This document shows positions 1 to 9,360 of a DNA stretch of 64,000 nt, piece by piece. Every line of letters starts with the position of its first letter. The first letter of the stretch is position 1. The position numbers were made by a program, and so were the translations under genes. Under the pieces are notes generated by a model. That model was given only the letters and a program-made list of their open reading frames with translations. It was not told the DNA's origin and ran no database searches. The stretch covers positions 62,001-126,000 of the forward strand of contig PCUU01000024.1 in assembly GCA_002786855.1 (NCBI GenBank). Direction: 5' to 3'. The DNA comes from Cytophagales bacterium CG12_big_fil_rev_8_21_14_0_65_40_12. GTDB taxonomy: Bacteria; Bacteroidota; Bacteroidia; Cytophagales; Cyclobacteriaceae.

Positions 1-32
1 CCTTTTATAAAAACATCGATTGACCGGTATAA

Positions 33-1412
33 TTACTTGCTTAATGCTGCGAAGTTCTTGAAAAAGAGAGGAATAGTTTCTATTCCTTTAAAATAATTAA
101 ATACACCATAGTGCTCATTTGGTGAATGGATTGCATCAGAATCCAAGCCGAATCCCATCAATACGGTTTTGATCCCAAGTGTCTGCTCAAACAAGGCAAC
201 AATCGGAATACTGCCTCCACCTCTGAAGGGTATTGGCGCTTTACCGAAGGTAGTTTCCATGGCCTTAGCAGCAGCCAAATAAGCTGGAGAGTCTGTTGGC
301 GTAACGGCAGGCTGACCTCCATGATGAGGCATGACTTTCACCTTAACGGATGCCGGAGCAATGGCCTTAAAGTGATCTTCGAAAAGTTTGGTGATTTTAT
401 CTGGGTTTTGGTTCGGTACCAATCGCATAGAGATCTTCGCGTAGGCTTTTGATGCAATTACCGTTTTGGCTCCTTCGCCAATATAGCCCCCCCAAATTCC
501 ATTTACATCTAATGTCGGTCTGATGGATGAGCGTTCCATTGAGGAATATCCCGCTTCTCCTTCAGTTCCACTCAATCCAATTGATTTCTTGTATTCCTCT
601 TCATTAAAGGGCGCTTTGGCCATTTCAGCCCTTTCTTCTGTTGAAAGCTCTACCACATCAGCATAAAAGCCTGGAATGTTAACTTTCTTGTTTTCGTCTT
701 TAAGCGAAGCAATCATTTCTGACAACACATTGATTGGGTTTGGCACCGCCCCACCATAAAGGCCTGAGTGCAGATCGCGATTAGGCCCTGTCACTTCAAC
801 TTGTACATAGCTAAGTCCTCTCAAACCGACTGTGATGGAAGGCACATCATTGGCAATGATGCCAGTGTCAGAAACCAATACTACGTCTGCAGCTAATTTT
901 TCTTTATTCTCTTCTAAGAAAATACCCAAGTGGTCTGAACCAACTTCTTCTTCTCCTTCGATTAAAAACTTGATGTTACAATCTAGATTGCCCGTTTGCA
1001 TCATCGTTTCGAAGGCTTTAATGTGCATGTACATTTGGCCCTTATCATCACACGCTCCACGAGCAAAGATTGCTCCTTCAGGATGAATCTCCGTTGTTTT
1101 GATTACTGGTTCGAATGGTGGTGAATCCCAAAGTTCATAGGGATCAGCTGGCTGAACGTCATAGTGACCGTACACCAAAACGGTAGGAAGTTTGGGGTCT
1201 ACCATTTTTTCACCATACACTATTGGATGACCGCCCGTTGGACAAATTTCGGCTACATCGGCTCCGGCCTCCAACAATTTGGCATGAACAAATTCAGCTG
1301 CTTTTAGTACGTCTCCTTTGAACTTACTGTCGGCACTAACCGAGGGAATGCGCAGTAAGTCTAATAATTCATTCAAAAAACGGTCTTTATTGGACTGGAT
1401 ATAATTGTTCAT
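33..1412 (-). CDS. M20 family dipeptidase
   Basis: Probable zinc-dependent cytosolic dipeptidase of the M20 family (carnosinase/CNDP2-like), releasing amino acids from short peptides. Visible motifs in order: YGHYDVQP near residue 81 (first zinc His and Asp), RGACDDKGQ near 118 (bridging Asp), EGEEEVGS near 152 (catalytic Glu pair) and HSGLYGG near 217, which marks the lid domain insertion. About 459 residues is full length for the dipeptidase subfamily. No signal peptide is seen. The frame stays open three codons upstream to a TTG, but the ATG at 1412 gives the normal N-terminus. It stands alone on the minus strand, 86 bp downstream of the thioredoxin-like gene. Family assignment is firm; the natural substrate is not known. 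Confidence 0.93.
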   Translation of the reverse strand: MNNYIQSNKDRFLNELLDLLRIPSVSADSKFKGDVLKAAEFVHAKLLEAGADVAEICPTGGHPIVYGEKMVDPKLPTVLVYGHYDVQPADPYELWDSPPFEPVIKTTEIHPEGAIFARGACDDKGQMYMHIKAFETMMQTGNLDCNIKFLIEGEEEVGSDHLGIFLEENKEKLAADVVLVSDTGIIANDVPSITVGLRGLSYVQVEVTGPNRDLHSGLYGGAVPNPINVLSEMIASLKDENKKVNIPGFYADVVELSTEERAEMAKAPFNEEEYKKSIGLSGTEGEAGYSSMERSSIRPTLDVNGIWGGYIGEGAKTVIASKAYAKISMRLVPNQNPDKITKLFEDHFKAIAPASVKVKVMPHHGGQPAVTPTDSPAYLAAAKAMETTFGKAPIPFRGGGSIPIVALFEQTLGIKTVLMGFGLDSDAIHSPNEHYGVFNYFKGIETIPLFFKNFAALSK

Positions 1413-1498
1413 GACAAGCAAAATTTAAGTTTTAACGCTTGCAATTTAATTGAATTTGAAGAGAGAAGTGAAGGATTGAGCAAAAGATAAGTGCCGCT

Positions 1499-2254
1499 CT
1501 ATTTCAATAGATCTTCTATTTTTTTGTCGATGATTTTAGTCAAAACGCCATTATACCCTGCCTGAAAAAATTGAATATTGCCTTCCTTGTCCAAAACATA
1601 ATGCGAGGGGTAACTGCTCACCTGATAGATTTGAGCTACATTTCTGGCACTTGGCACGATATCGTAATGAAAGGCCTTTCGATTCAAGAACTTTTCTATT
1701 GCAGCTTGATCGTCTAAAGCAAAAGCAACAAATTTTACATTCTGATTTTTGTATTTCTCCACGAGTTCATTCAGTTCTGGAATTTCTACTTGGCACGGTT
1801 TGCAGCCAATAAACCAAAAATTGAGCACCACAATTGACCCCTTCAATTCGTTCAAGTCCAATCTATCGGAATTCATGTTTTTGGCGATAAAACTAGGTGC
1901 TGCTGTTCCCTTTTTGTCTCCGGTGGTATCAGCCCGCTTCATCATTTGCGCTAAACGAGCGTCTCTTTGTGCTGCTGGTAACTCTACTAATACAATTGCA
2001 GACAGCGCTCCCTTATTATCAGCGTAAAGTTCGTATCCATAATCAGGGCCAGCAATTGCCCTCATGGCTGCCAATTGGTCCAGCTGTGTTCCATTTTCAA
2101 AATACATTGGTAAACTCAGGTTCAGCCGAACTCCGTTTTGTTCTTGCGCTGTCATTTTGTGCAAACCCGCAGGCAAGAAATCTCGGTTTTGAGCATCGAG
2201 AAGAAAGCTTGCGCTAACCAAAACTGCAATGCTAAGGAAGGTTCTAATTTTCAT
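1499..2254 (-). CDS. TlpA-like secreted thioredoxin-fold protein
   Basis: Exported thiol-disulfide oxidoreductase-like protein. Residues 1-21 form a Sec signal ending in an Ala-Gln typical of Bacteroidota. The C-terminal half (about 118-251) is a TlpA/AhpC-TSA-type thioredoxin fold: WFIGCKPCQVE carries the CxxC at C151 and C154, followed by the expected strand (VKFVAFALDD) and a cis-Pro-like SYPSHYV. The N-terminal 100 residues match no domain I know and may be a partner-binding region. It lies 36 bp downstream of the giant secreted protein gene on the same strand, so co-transcription is plausible. Likely role, by family: reducing or remaking disulfides of envelope proteins. The specific partner cannot be read from the sequence. 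Confidence 0.85.
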   Translation of the reverse strand: MKIRTFLSIAVLVSASFLLDAQNRDFLPAGLHKMTAQEQNGVRLNLSLPMYFENGTQLDQLAAMRAIAGPDYGYELYADNKGALSAIVLVELPAAQRDARLAQMMKRADTTGDKKGTAAPSFIAKNMNSDRLDLNELKGSIVVLNFWFIGCKPCQVEIPELNELVEKYKNQNVKFVAFALDDQAAIEKFLNRKAFHYDIVPSARNVAQIYQVSSYPSHYVLDKEGNIQFFQAGYNGVLTKIIDKKIEDLLK

Positions 2255-2290
2255 AATTGTATCAATGGTTGATTATGAAAAGGACAATGG

Positions 2291-5200
2291 TTAAAAACCA
2301 TCGCCCTCTACAACTTCTTTTTTCTTGAGGGTTTGGTTGCCATCGGCTGACATTGCCAAACGATAAGGCTCATCAATTCCGTAGAACAACTTTCTGTAAT
2401 TCTGAGTCCAGGCAATTACTTCTTCAAGGGTGTAAACATTCACCTTTGAATTGGTAATCTTGCCTTTCTTTCCATCGCCCAAAAGCGATGCATTAAAGGC
2501 TTCGTTTGAAGAGAAGGTACCCAAACTAAAGCCATCATAGGTAAAATAATACCAAGTGCCTTCGGTCATTTGCAAAAGGACATTGACGAGGTCGCCCTCA
2601 GGTGTTTTTTTAATTTCAACAAAGCCATCGACTTCCATATTAAGGTCAAGATTATTGACATTACTTAGGCTGATTTTGCCTTCGCTGTAAAAGGTTTTTA
2701 ACTGCTTCGACCATCTAAGGTCAACATTCGAGATGACCAAGTTCTTCATAAGCTCGCCTGCGCTGGAAGCATTTACCAAAGGAATTGGCACTGTTTGATA
2801 TGATTTGTCCCATTTTTTTGTCGCCTCATCCCCAATGAATTCGGCCACCTTATAAATGAGGTCAGAGCGATCGTCATGTGCTCTGCGCACGCCAAGCTTA
2901 TCCCCCATTTCTCTCAGATTTTGACCCATAAGCGGCACGCTTGTGATTGGCAAACCAAAATCCATGACGAGCATGGCATTTACTTTAAAATCAGCTGAGT
3001 CCAAGTTACCGGTGCCCTTGCCCGAAGCTTGCACAGAAAGGCCTTTGCTAAGCGGGCTCACAAAATTGAGTTTGCCTTCAAAAGATACATCCTGAGTATC
3101 TTCATTATAGGAAAACATACTGCCTTGATAAAAATTTGCGGGGTCATCGCGCTTGTCAGGATTGGCTATGTTATACGATCCTGTCGATTGGTCATAAGAG
3201 AGTTCTCCTCCTTTGGGGATAAAGAAATCGTCATCGTCAAAACCTCTTTTTTCTGTGATGAACGAAAGGTAAATCTCGCCCTTGTTGAAATGCAAACCTG
3301 CAGTAAGTGGTTCGCCAAACTCTGTTCTTGCCTTGTCAAAATCAAAGACCACTTCAGAAATATCATCATTGGATTCGTATTCGATCCAAACGTTTTTTTC
3401 TTTCAATTTTTGCAAATTCAGTTTTACAGCACCACTTAATTCCAAGGCCTTTCTAAAGGCATACATGTAAATTTTTCCCTTGAAAGTAAATCCTGGCGAC
3501 ACGATGACGCCATCCTCGGCTTTGACATCACCACTTGATTTGGTGAAAAGCCCATGCTCTTTGTCTTCTACGAATTTAAACTCGTCAAACTTGATGGCGA
3601 AAGTGTCTTGTACCGTAACCAGCTCATAAGTACCAACGCCTCTAAAGCGCTTTCGGGAAAGAATTTCTATCTCTGCATTGAAAAGACGGTGATTGGTATT
3701 CGCAGTATCAAAAACTACGACTGCGTTTTTCAAGATGCCCAGTTCAGAGTTTTCAAGAATCAGTACCTCATTATTCTCAGGCGAAATCAGCGCATCGGCC
3801 ACCACGATATTGGGGATTCCTTCTACCTTCAATTCTTGCTTTTCGATATCATAAAGGGCCTTAGTCCCTGAGAAGACGAGAGAGTCCATGCTTTTTCTTG
3901 TGGAATAAAAGAAGGATTTCTCAAGCGGTACAGTATCTGGTTTTACCATGGTGATCACCTTGTTCTCAATGTCCCATTCTGCATTTGGAATGGAAGTTTT
4001 ATATTGAGCGAAGGGGAATGAGAGGGCGGCCATTCCTTGCACCTCGGGCTGAATATTGGCTTTGTTTCTCGCCAAATCATAATCAACCCGTACATCTTCA
4101 GAACTTAAAATGGGTTGTTTTGGATTGGCAGAGCTCAACTCAAAACTCGAATTACGGGCTTCATAAAGTGTTTCTCCCATCGTAAAATTCTTGGACTTGG
4201 TAGTGGAGCCTTGCATTTTCATTTCTCCATTTCCGTAGAGCGCTTTAGTAGAAAGCGCCATGGTTCCATCAAATGTGCCCAGACTGTCATAAACCTTGAA
4301 CGGGTTTTCTAAATTTCGAAGCAGCATACTGTCCTTTTTAGCCAACCAGTTGATTTCATAACGCGCTAGTTTAACCGATGGGTAAGACGTTCCATTCAAG
4401 GTCCCAGCCACAATGCTTCCATCAATTCCTTTCTTGGAGTACATGGAATCTAGATAAAAAGTGACTCTTTCTGCATTAAAAGTACCCGTCAAAAACTCTA
4501 TTACTCCTGGAGATGAAAGCCCTGACTGGTCCATATTGATTTCGCCATAAAGCTTACCTGAGGTATTGTACAAATTATAGCCTGAATCGGGTACTGCATG
4601 AATAAAACCAAAGGATTTATCGGGCATGGCCCTTAGGCTTTCCTTAAAATCTGGAAAAATACCATTGGAATGAAAAGTGCCTTGAAACTCATAGGCCGAT
4701 GGGTCTGCTTTCGAGGCACTGTCTAATACAAACGGAGGAACGTCAAAATACACCGTGCTGTCATAAGCGCCTCCTAAAACCTTACTTTTGTCGAAGAAAA
4801 CATTGGCACTTTGGTCGGTAGAGAAAATTGGATAATCAGGTTTTGAAACCCTGGCCGATTTATTATTGGGGTCGTTGATCAACAGGGTGCCTGAGGTGTT
4901 AACCAATTGGTTGTTCAACACCTCTCTTCGTCCTTCAGACACCTCAACCTCTAGTTTAATTGAGTCAATTTGGGTCAATTGAATAAGAAAAGTATCGTAC
5001 CTGAATTTAAACTTTTGGCCATTGAACTGAAAATTCCCTGCTTCCAAAGCACCATCAAATTCTATATTTCTGTTTTCAAGGATTTTGACAATACCATCCT
5101 TAGGTGTGATCAAAACATCCAGTGAATCACTCACAAAAAATTGCTCTACACCCCTGACCACCAGCGTATCATTTAACAAATCTATGGTGGCATTTGGGGA

Positions 5201-6967
5201 TGAGCTGATGATGGAAGGAATTACCAAATCATCAAAATCTGACTCGTCACGTCCGGCATCATAATAATGCAGGCCCTTTTCTGTAATGATCACCTGATCG
5301 GTGTAGCCATTATAAAGCACCATTCCTTTGGACATCAAGTCGATCATGGTGCGCTTCAAAATTCCAATGTTGAGCTTGCGCTCCTCGGCCAATTCGTTCA
5401 GAAAGAATTCGTTTTTAGGTTCATATTTCTGGGCTTGCTTTACCGCTAAAATCAAGGGATGAAAATTGTAAAGCTGAGAAAGTCCGTTATACCTGGCCGC
5501 ACTAAAAAAGTTTTTGGATTCTACCACCAGGGGTACCTCTGTTCGTGCCGAAAGGATGGTAATGTTCAGGCTGTCGGATTTTACATTCCATGTAAGTCGG
5601 TCGCCCGTTAAGTCAACATTGTAGTAAGATGAATTAAAAGGGGTTGTTCTAAAGTCCTTTTTTTGAGGCTCTAAGCCGAGCATGTATCGACCATATTGAT
5701 AAGAAAACTCAGCCGCTGGATGATAAATAGAGTCTGCGCCATGATAAATTGTTACTTGCGCTTGTGGCGAAGTGACCACAGAGTCTTCTTTGTTAAAGAA
5801 AAAGGCTGATCCCTGCGCCTTAAATTTTCTTTTGCCATCAATGATGGCCTCTAGCGTGGAAAGTTCATTGAAGGCAGATCGGCTAAAGAACTGACGGCCT
5901 TCATAGCTCACCCCCCCTTTATAGCTAAGTTCAGACGTTCCTAAATCGTTGATGGGTGCATCGGCATAATCAGAAACAAACTTTGGATAACTGTCTACTG
6001 TGGTGCGCTGAGGGGTTAAGGTAATTTCAACAGCACCAGAAACGGGGTCGTTTAACTTGCCAGAATAATGGAAGTAGGTTTCTTCGAACCTTATATCTGT
6101 TTGAGTTACAAAGAAAGCGTAGTTTCGGAGTTTCGCATAAGTGCTTTCAGCAGGTAAACCTACGTTCGTCCAATCTACTGCTCCCCCTTGTCCTTTGAAT
6201 TCTAAGGTTTCGAAAGAAAAAGTACCTGAAGTTCCTTTGAGGTAGATTGTATCCAACCTATTCAGAAATACCAAGTCAATGTTCTTGAATTCGATTACTG
6301 GCCCCATCACAAGAGGTAAAGAAGGTAAGGGTTCATCGGCTGGATTTACTTTTGGAGTATCTTCCTGAACGATACCTTGTTCCTTCATCAGGAGTAGCTC
6401 AATAGCATCTGGCCCCTGCTGTTCCTGCACTACGGGAGCTTCGTCCTCGAAATCATCATAACCATTGAATTTGAGCTCTGAACTTCCATTCTCTACATAA
6501 ATACCATAACTACGGTCTTTATAAAGTGCTTTGTCTGTGATAAAAAAGGCAGCGTATTGATAAAACTGATCGATAATCTTTTTGTCGTAATCTTCTGAAA
6601 CCCTCAAACAAGCCTTCACTAAGGCATTGAACTGATCTTGGTTAAAACCTGCTTTGTCTTCAGCAGAACTTAGAATATTAAATATGCCTTTGAAATCGAA
6701 CCTTGGACGAAAGCCCTTTTTCTCCATGTTGAGAAGACTCTGACCGATCTGGTTTTTCTGTTCAGTCGTAAAACCGCCCGATTGCCATTTCTCTATGAAA
6801 GGTTGGTAATCTGGGCCAAAGCTGGCTGGATTAGGCGTGGTAAAGATTCTTTGAATATCGGCTGTATAAACGATCGAGTCTTTGGCCAATTCATTCTGCC
6901 CAAGGGCAAAGCTTGAAAAGGCAATACTAAAAAGAACTGTAAACAAGACTTTTTTCAATTCGACCAT
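2291..6967 (-). CDS. giant secreted beta-rich protein of unknown function
   Basis: A 1558-residue protein that I do not recognise by name. Residues 1-23 are a clear Sec signal (hydrophobic core, then FALGQ). The rest is soluble-looking, rich in Gly, Asp, Ser and alternating hydrophobics, with many short strand-turn-strand stretches, suggesting long beta-solenoid or beta-sandwich architecture. There is no obvious membrane segment after the signal and no type IX C-terminal sorting domain that I can see. About residues 520-580 look different: a helical stretch followed by GMVLYNGYTDQVIITEKGL, resembling a winged-helix fold. The ATG at 6967 is well placed. It is followed closely by the TlpA-like gene. 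A periplasmic or outer-membrane structural role is a guess. Confidence 0.75.
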   Translation of the reverse strand: MVELKKVLFTVLFSIAFSSFALGQNELAKDSIVYTADIQRIFTTPNPASFGPDYQPFIEKWQSGGFTTEQKNQIGQSLLNMEKKGFRPRFDFKGIFNILSSAEDKAGFNQDQFNALVKACLRVSEDYDKKIIDQFYQYAAFFITDKALYKDRSYGIYVENGSSELKFNGYDDFEDEAPVVQEQQGPDAIELLLMKEQGIVQEDTPKVNPADEPLPSLPLVMGPVIEFKNIDLVFLNRLDTIYLKGTSGTFSFETLEFKGQGGAVDWTNVGLPAESTYAKLRNYAFFVTQTDIRFEETYFHYSGKLNDPVSGAVEITLTPQRTTVDSYPKFVSDYADAPINDLGTSELSYKGGVSYEGRQFFSRSAFNELSTLEAIIDGKRKFKAQGSAFFFNKEDSVVTSPQAQVTIYHGADSIYHPAAEFSYQYGRYMLGLEPQKKDFRTTPFNSSYYNVDLTGDRLTWNVKSDSLNITILSARTEVPLVVESKNFFSAARYNGLSQLYNFHPLILAVKQAQKYEPKNEFFLNELAEERKLNIGILKRTMIDLMSKGMVLYNGYTDQVIITEKGLHYYDAGRDESDFDDLVIPSIISSSPNATIDLLNDTLVVRGVEQFFVSDSLDVLITPKDGIVKILENRNIEFDGALEAGNFQFNGQKFKFRYDTFLIQLTQIDSIKLEVEVSEGRREVLNNQLVNTSGTLLINDPNNKSARVSKPDYPIFSTDQSANVFFDKSKVLGGAYDSTVYFDVPPFVLDSASKADPSAYEFQGTFHSNGIFPDFKESLRAMPDKSFGFIHAVPDSGYNLYNTSGKLYGEINMDQSGLSSPGVIEFLTGTFNAERVTFYLDSMYSKKGIDGSIVAGTLNGTSYPSVKLARYEINWLAKKDSMLLRNLENPFKVYDSLGTFDGTMALSTKALYGNGEMKMQGSTTKSKNFTMGETLYEARNSSFELSSANPKQPILSSEDVRVDYDLARNKANIQPEVQGMAALSFPFAQYKTSIPNAEWDIENKVITMVKPDTVPLEKSFFYSTRKSMDSLVFSGTKALYDIEKQELKVEGIPNIVVADALISPENNEVLILENSELGILKNAVVVFDTANTNHRLFNAEIEILSRKRFRGVGTYELVTVQDTFAIKFDEFKFVEDKEHGLFTKSSGDVKAEDGVIVSPGFTFKGKIYMYAFRKALELSGAVKLNLQKLKEKNVWIEYESNDDISEVVFDFDKARTEFGEPLTAGLHFNKGEIYLSFITEKRGFDDDDFFIPKGGELSYDQSTGSYNIANPDKRDDPANFYQGSMFSYNEDTQDVSFEGKLNFVSPLSKGLSVQASGKGTGNLDSADFKVNAMLVMDFGLPITSVPLMGQNLREMGDKLGVRRAHDDRSDLIYKVAEFIGDEATKKWDKSYQTVPIPLVNASSAGELMKNLVISNVDLRWSKQLKTFYSEGKISLSNVNNLDLNMEVDGFVEIKKTPEGDLVNVLLQMTEGTWYYFTYDGFSLGTFSSNEAFNASLLGDGKKGKITNSKVNVYTLEEVIAWTQNYRKLFYGIDEPYRLAMSADGNQTLKKKEVVEGDGF

Positions 6968-7025
6968 TTTTTGCCCATTGACTGACCCTTAATAACGTAT
7001 AAAACCTCAAATTTATGATAGATAA

Positions 7026-7856
7026 TCAAACTTTCTTTAGCAGAATTGCCGCCCAATTTTTCCTTTCTGTAGATTTTATCTTTTCAAAACCATTGGCTGC
7101 CGTACATTCTAAAAGATCGGCCTCGTCTTCGGTATAAAATCCACTTAAGAATAAATACCCGCCTGACTTGGTCAATTTTGAATAGTATTCCATTTCAGCC
7201 AATAATACATTCTTATTGATGTTGGCATAAAGAATATCAAAAGGCTCATCAAAAGTGAATTCATCGATGGTGCCTAAAAGCACTTGCTTAGGTTCAATAC
7301 CATTTAGGGCGAAGTTCTCTTTGGCATTCTCGATACACCAATCATCAATATCGGTGGCCGAAACTTCCACAGCCCCTAATTTGGAAGCCATTATGGCCAA
7401 AATCCCCGTTCCAGATCCAACATCAAGCACTTTCGTGCCCACATGGTCAAGCTCTAACTGCAACGCCAACATTTGATGAGTTGTTTCGTGGTGCCCAGTT
7501 CCAAACGACATTTGCGGATGGATGATGATTTCATGTTTGAAACCTGGCTTTGATTCATGGAAAGTAGCGCGAACGAAAATATCATCCCCAATTTCAATAG
7601 GATCATAATTTTTCTCCCATTCTTCATTCCAATTTTCTTTCGGAATCTTCTTTAACTCATACCAAATGCGGGTTTGCTTTCTGTATTTGTTAAAAAGGGT
7701 TTGCAGAGCCGGATGGCTAAAAATCTCTTCTGATATATAGCCATCAAAGCCTACTTCGGTTTCCACAAAAGTATCAAAGTCCAATTCGCCCATTTCTGCG
7801 ATAAGAATATCTGCAAAAGGCGAGTCGCAGTGCACTTTGATTTCGATGTAATTCAT
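7026..7856 (-). CDS. prmA: ribosomal protein L11 methyltransferase
   Basis: PrmA, the SAM-dependent enzyme that methylates lysines and the N-terminus of ribosomal protein L11. An N-terminal substrate-recognition domain of about 110 residues is followed by a class I methyltransferase fold with PQMSFGTGHHETT, the glycine-rich VLDVGSGTGILAI, an acidic ribose-binding TDIDDW and a catalytic-region ANINKNVL. The length (276 residues) is normal for Bacteroidota. The frame is open 12 codons further upstream, but that would overlap tpiA. The ATG at 7856 lies 10 bp after the tpiA stop and gives the usual start, so I chose it. tpiA-prmA looks like a two-gene transcript. Confidence 0.95.
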   Translation of the reverse strand: MNYIEIKVHCDSPFADILIAEMGELDFDTFVETEVGFDGYISEEIFSHPALQTLFNKYRKQTRIWYELKKIPKENWNEEWEKNYDPIEIGDDIFVRATFHESKPGFKHEIIIHPQMSFGTGHHETTHQMLALQLELDHVGTKVLDVGSGTGILAIMASKLGAVEVSATDIDDWCIENAKENFALNGIEPKQVLLGTIDEFTFDEPFDILYANINKNVLLAEMEYYSKLTKSGGYLFLSGFYTEDEADLLECTAANGFEKIKSTERKNWAAILLKKV

Positions 7857-7866
7857 AATTATGGGA

Positions 7867-8628
7867 TTAAAACGATTTTGCGATTGAAACAAAATCTCTA
7901 GCTTTTAGAGAAGCCCCACCAATCAAACCTCCATCTACATCAGGTTGAGCGAAAAGTTCAGGTGCATTGTCTGGCTTGGCACTTCCACCATATAGAATCG
8001 AAATTTCATCCGCTACTTCTTGACCATATTGGCCTGCCAAGAAATCGCGCAATGATTTGTGCATGTCTTGTGCTTGTTGAGACGAAGCCGTTCTACCTGT
8101 TCCGATGGCCCAAATTGGCTCATACGCAATTACCACTTTTTGAATTTCATCTTCTGTAAGATGGAAAAGGCTTTCGGTCAATTGATTGGTAACGTAAGCT
8201 ACTTCCTTTCCCGATTCACGAATTTCTAAAGATTCGCCACAGCAGAAGATTGGAGTTAAGCCATTGGCCAATGTCAAATCTACCTTTTTCGCCAATTGTG
8301 CATTGGATTCGTTGTGGTATTCTCTGCGCTCGCTGTGTCCAAGCACCACATATTCAGCGCCTGTTGATTTCACCATTTCAATAGAAATATCACCGGTATA
8401 TGCCCCCGATTCGTGCTCGCTGATGTTCTGAGCCGATAAAAATACTTTGCCGCTACCTTCCACAATTTTGGCAACCTGCGAAAGATGAATAAATGGAGTA
8501 CACAACACCACAGTGACATCGTCATTCAATTCATCATTGACAATGTTCACTACTTCCGAAGCTAAGGCAAGGCCTTCACTTAGGTTTTTGTTCATTTTCC
8601 AGTTACCAGCAACAATCTTTTTTCTCAT
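7867..8628 (-). CDS. tpiA: triosephosphate isomerase
   Basis: Glycolytic enzyme interconverting dihydroxyacetone phosphate and glyceraldehyde 3-phosphate in the cytosol. All catalytic residues are visible: Lys11 in AGNWKMNK, His98 in VLGHSERRE and Glu170 in AYEPIWAIGTG, with the phosphate-binding YGGS and GGLIGGASL near the C-terminus. 253 residues is standard. A 13-codon upstream extension exists, but the ATG at 8628 gives the canonical N-terminus. The gene is divergent from recX, with 53 bp between the start codons, and is followed at once by prmA. Confidence 0.97.
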   Translation of the reverse strand: MRKKIVAGNWKMNKNLSEGLALASEVVNIVNDELNDDVTVVLCTPFIHLSQVAKIVEGSGKVFLSAQNISEHESGAYTGDISIEMVKSTGAEYVVLGHSERREYHNESNAQLAKKVDLTLANGLTPIFCCGESLEIRESGKEVAYVTNQLTESLFHLTEDEIQKVVIAYEPIWAIGTGRTASSQQAQDMHKSLRDFLAGQYGQEVADEISILYGGSAKPDNAPELFAQPDVDGGLIGGASLKARDFVSIAKSF

Positions 8629-8681
8629 GATTTGATTTTTTCGCGTTTCGCCCCAAAGATAATTCATTCTATCTTAGTTCG

Positions 8682-9188
8682 ATGGCTTTTGAGAACGAAG
8701 AACGAAAACGAATGCGGCTCGACCCTAAAGTAGCAAAACTGAAGGCTGCTGACTATTGCGCTTATCAGGAACGCTCTCAGCAAGAAGTTAGGGATAAATT
8801 ATATACTTATGGCCTGCATCAAAACGAAGTGGAGGAAGTAATTTCGGAGCTGATTCAAGAAAATTTTATCAATGAAGAGCGATTTGCAAAAGCATTTATT
8901 GGTGGAAAATTTAGAATGAAGGGCTGGGGCAAGCGAAAGATCCTGCAAAGCTTAAAACCACACAAAATTTCGGAGTATTGCATTAAAAAGGGTATAGAAG
9001 AAATTGATCCTGATGCCTATTACGCCACTTTGAAAAAGCATGCAGAAAAAAAACTTCCTTCTTTGAAGGGGCAAAACGATTACATCATCAAAGGCAAACT
9101 TAGCCAACACCTAGCCATGAAAGGCTTTGAAGGCGATTTGATTCGAGAGGCGATTCAAGAGGTTTTGAATGAATTTCGAGAAGGATAA
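8682..9188 (+). CDS. recX: RecX family regulatory protein
   Basis: Probable RecX, a small helical protein that binds RecA filaments and modulates recombination and the SOS response. The three-helix repeats are recognisable: YCAYQERSQQEVRDKL (repeat 1), VEEVISELIQENFINEERFAKAF (the most diagnostic segment), then GWGKRKILQSLK and a C-terminal repeat. 168 residues is typical. No recA is nearby, which is common in this phylum. It is transcribed alone and divergently from tpiA, and followed by a palindromic repeat rather than a clear intrinsic terminator. Confidence 0.85.
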   Translation: MAFENEERKRMRLDPKVAKLKAADYCAYQERSQQEVRDKLYTYGLHQNEVEEVISELIQENFINEERFAKAFIGGKFRMKGWGKRKILQSLKPHKISEYCIKKGIEEIDPDAYYATLKKHAEKKLPSLKGQNDYIIKGKLSQHLAMKGFEGDLIREAIQEVLNEFREG

Positions 9189-9197
9189 TTGATCGTC

Positions 9198-9217
9198 ATT
9201 CCCGTGAAAACGGGAAT
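9198..9217. repeat. short palindromic repeat, REP-like
   Basis: The arms ATTCCCGT (9198-9205) and ACGGGAAT (9210-9217) are perfect inverted copies around a GAAA spacer, flanked by CGTC and CTCC. The wording CGTCATTCCCG...CGGGAATC is familiar from dispersed extragenic repeats of many bacteria. There is no T-run after it, so it is unlikely to be an intrinsic terminator for recX. A second weak pair, TACTC (9238-9242) and GAGTA (9258-9262), lies just downstream. Confidence 0.6.
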
Positions 9218-9360
9218 CTCCGTTCTACATTACAACATACTCGTTGCAAACAAGAATGAGTAGATGGAAAAAATGAGCAAAGTCACTCGGAGAAATCGAG
9301 CGACCAGCAAACTTTTAAAATGAGAAGACTCAAGGATTAGCCTACATCTTGAATCCCTGC

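Noticed and set aside
3029-3439. A 136-codon plus-strand open frame inside the giant secreted protein gene
   Set aside because: It lies wholly within a well-supported minus-strand gene, and its translation has no domain logic; many similar shadow frames occur on the opposite strand of real genes.
9198-9217. The palindrome after recX as an intrinsic terminator
   Set aside because: There is no T-run on either side; the sequence wording is that of a dispersed repeat.
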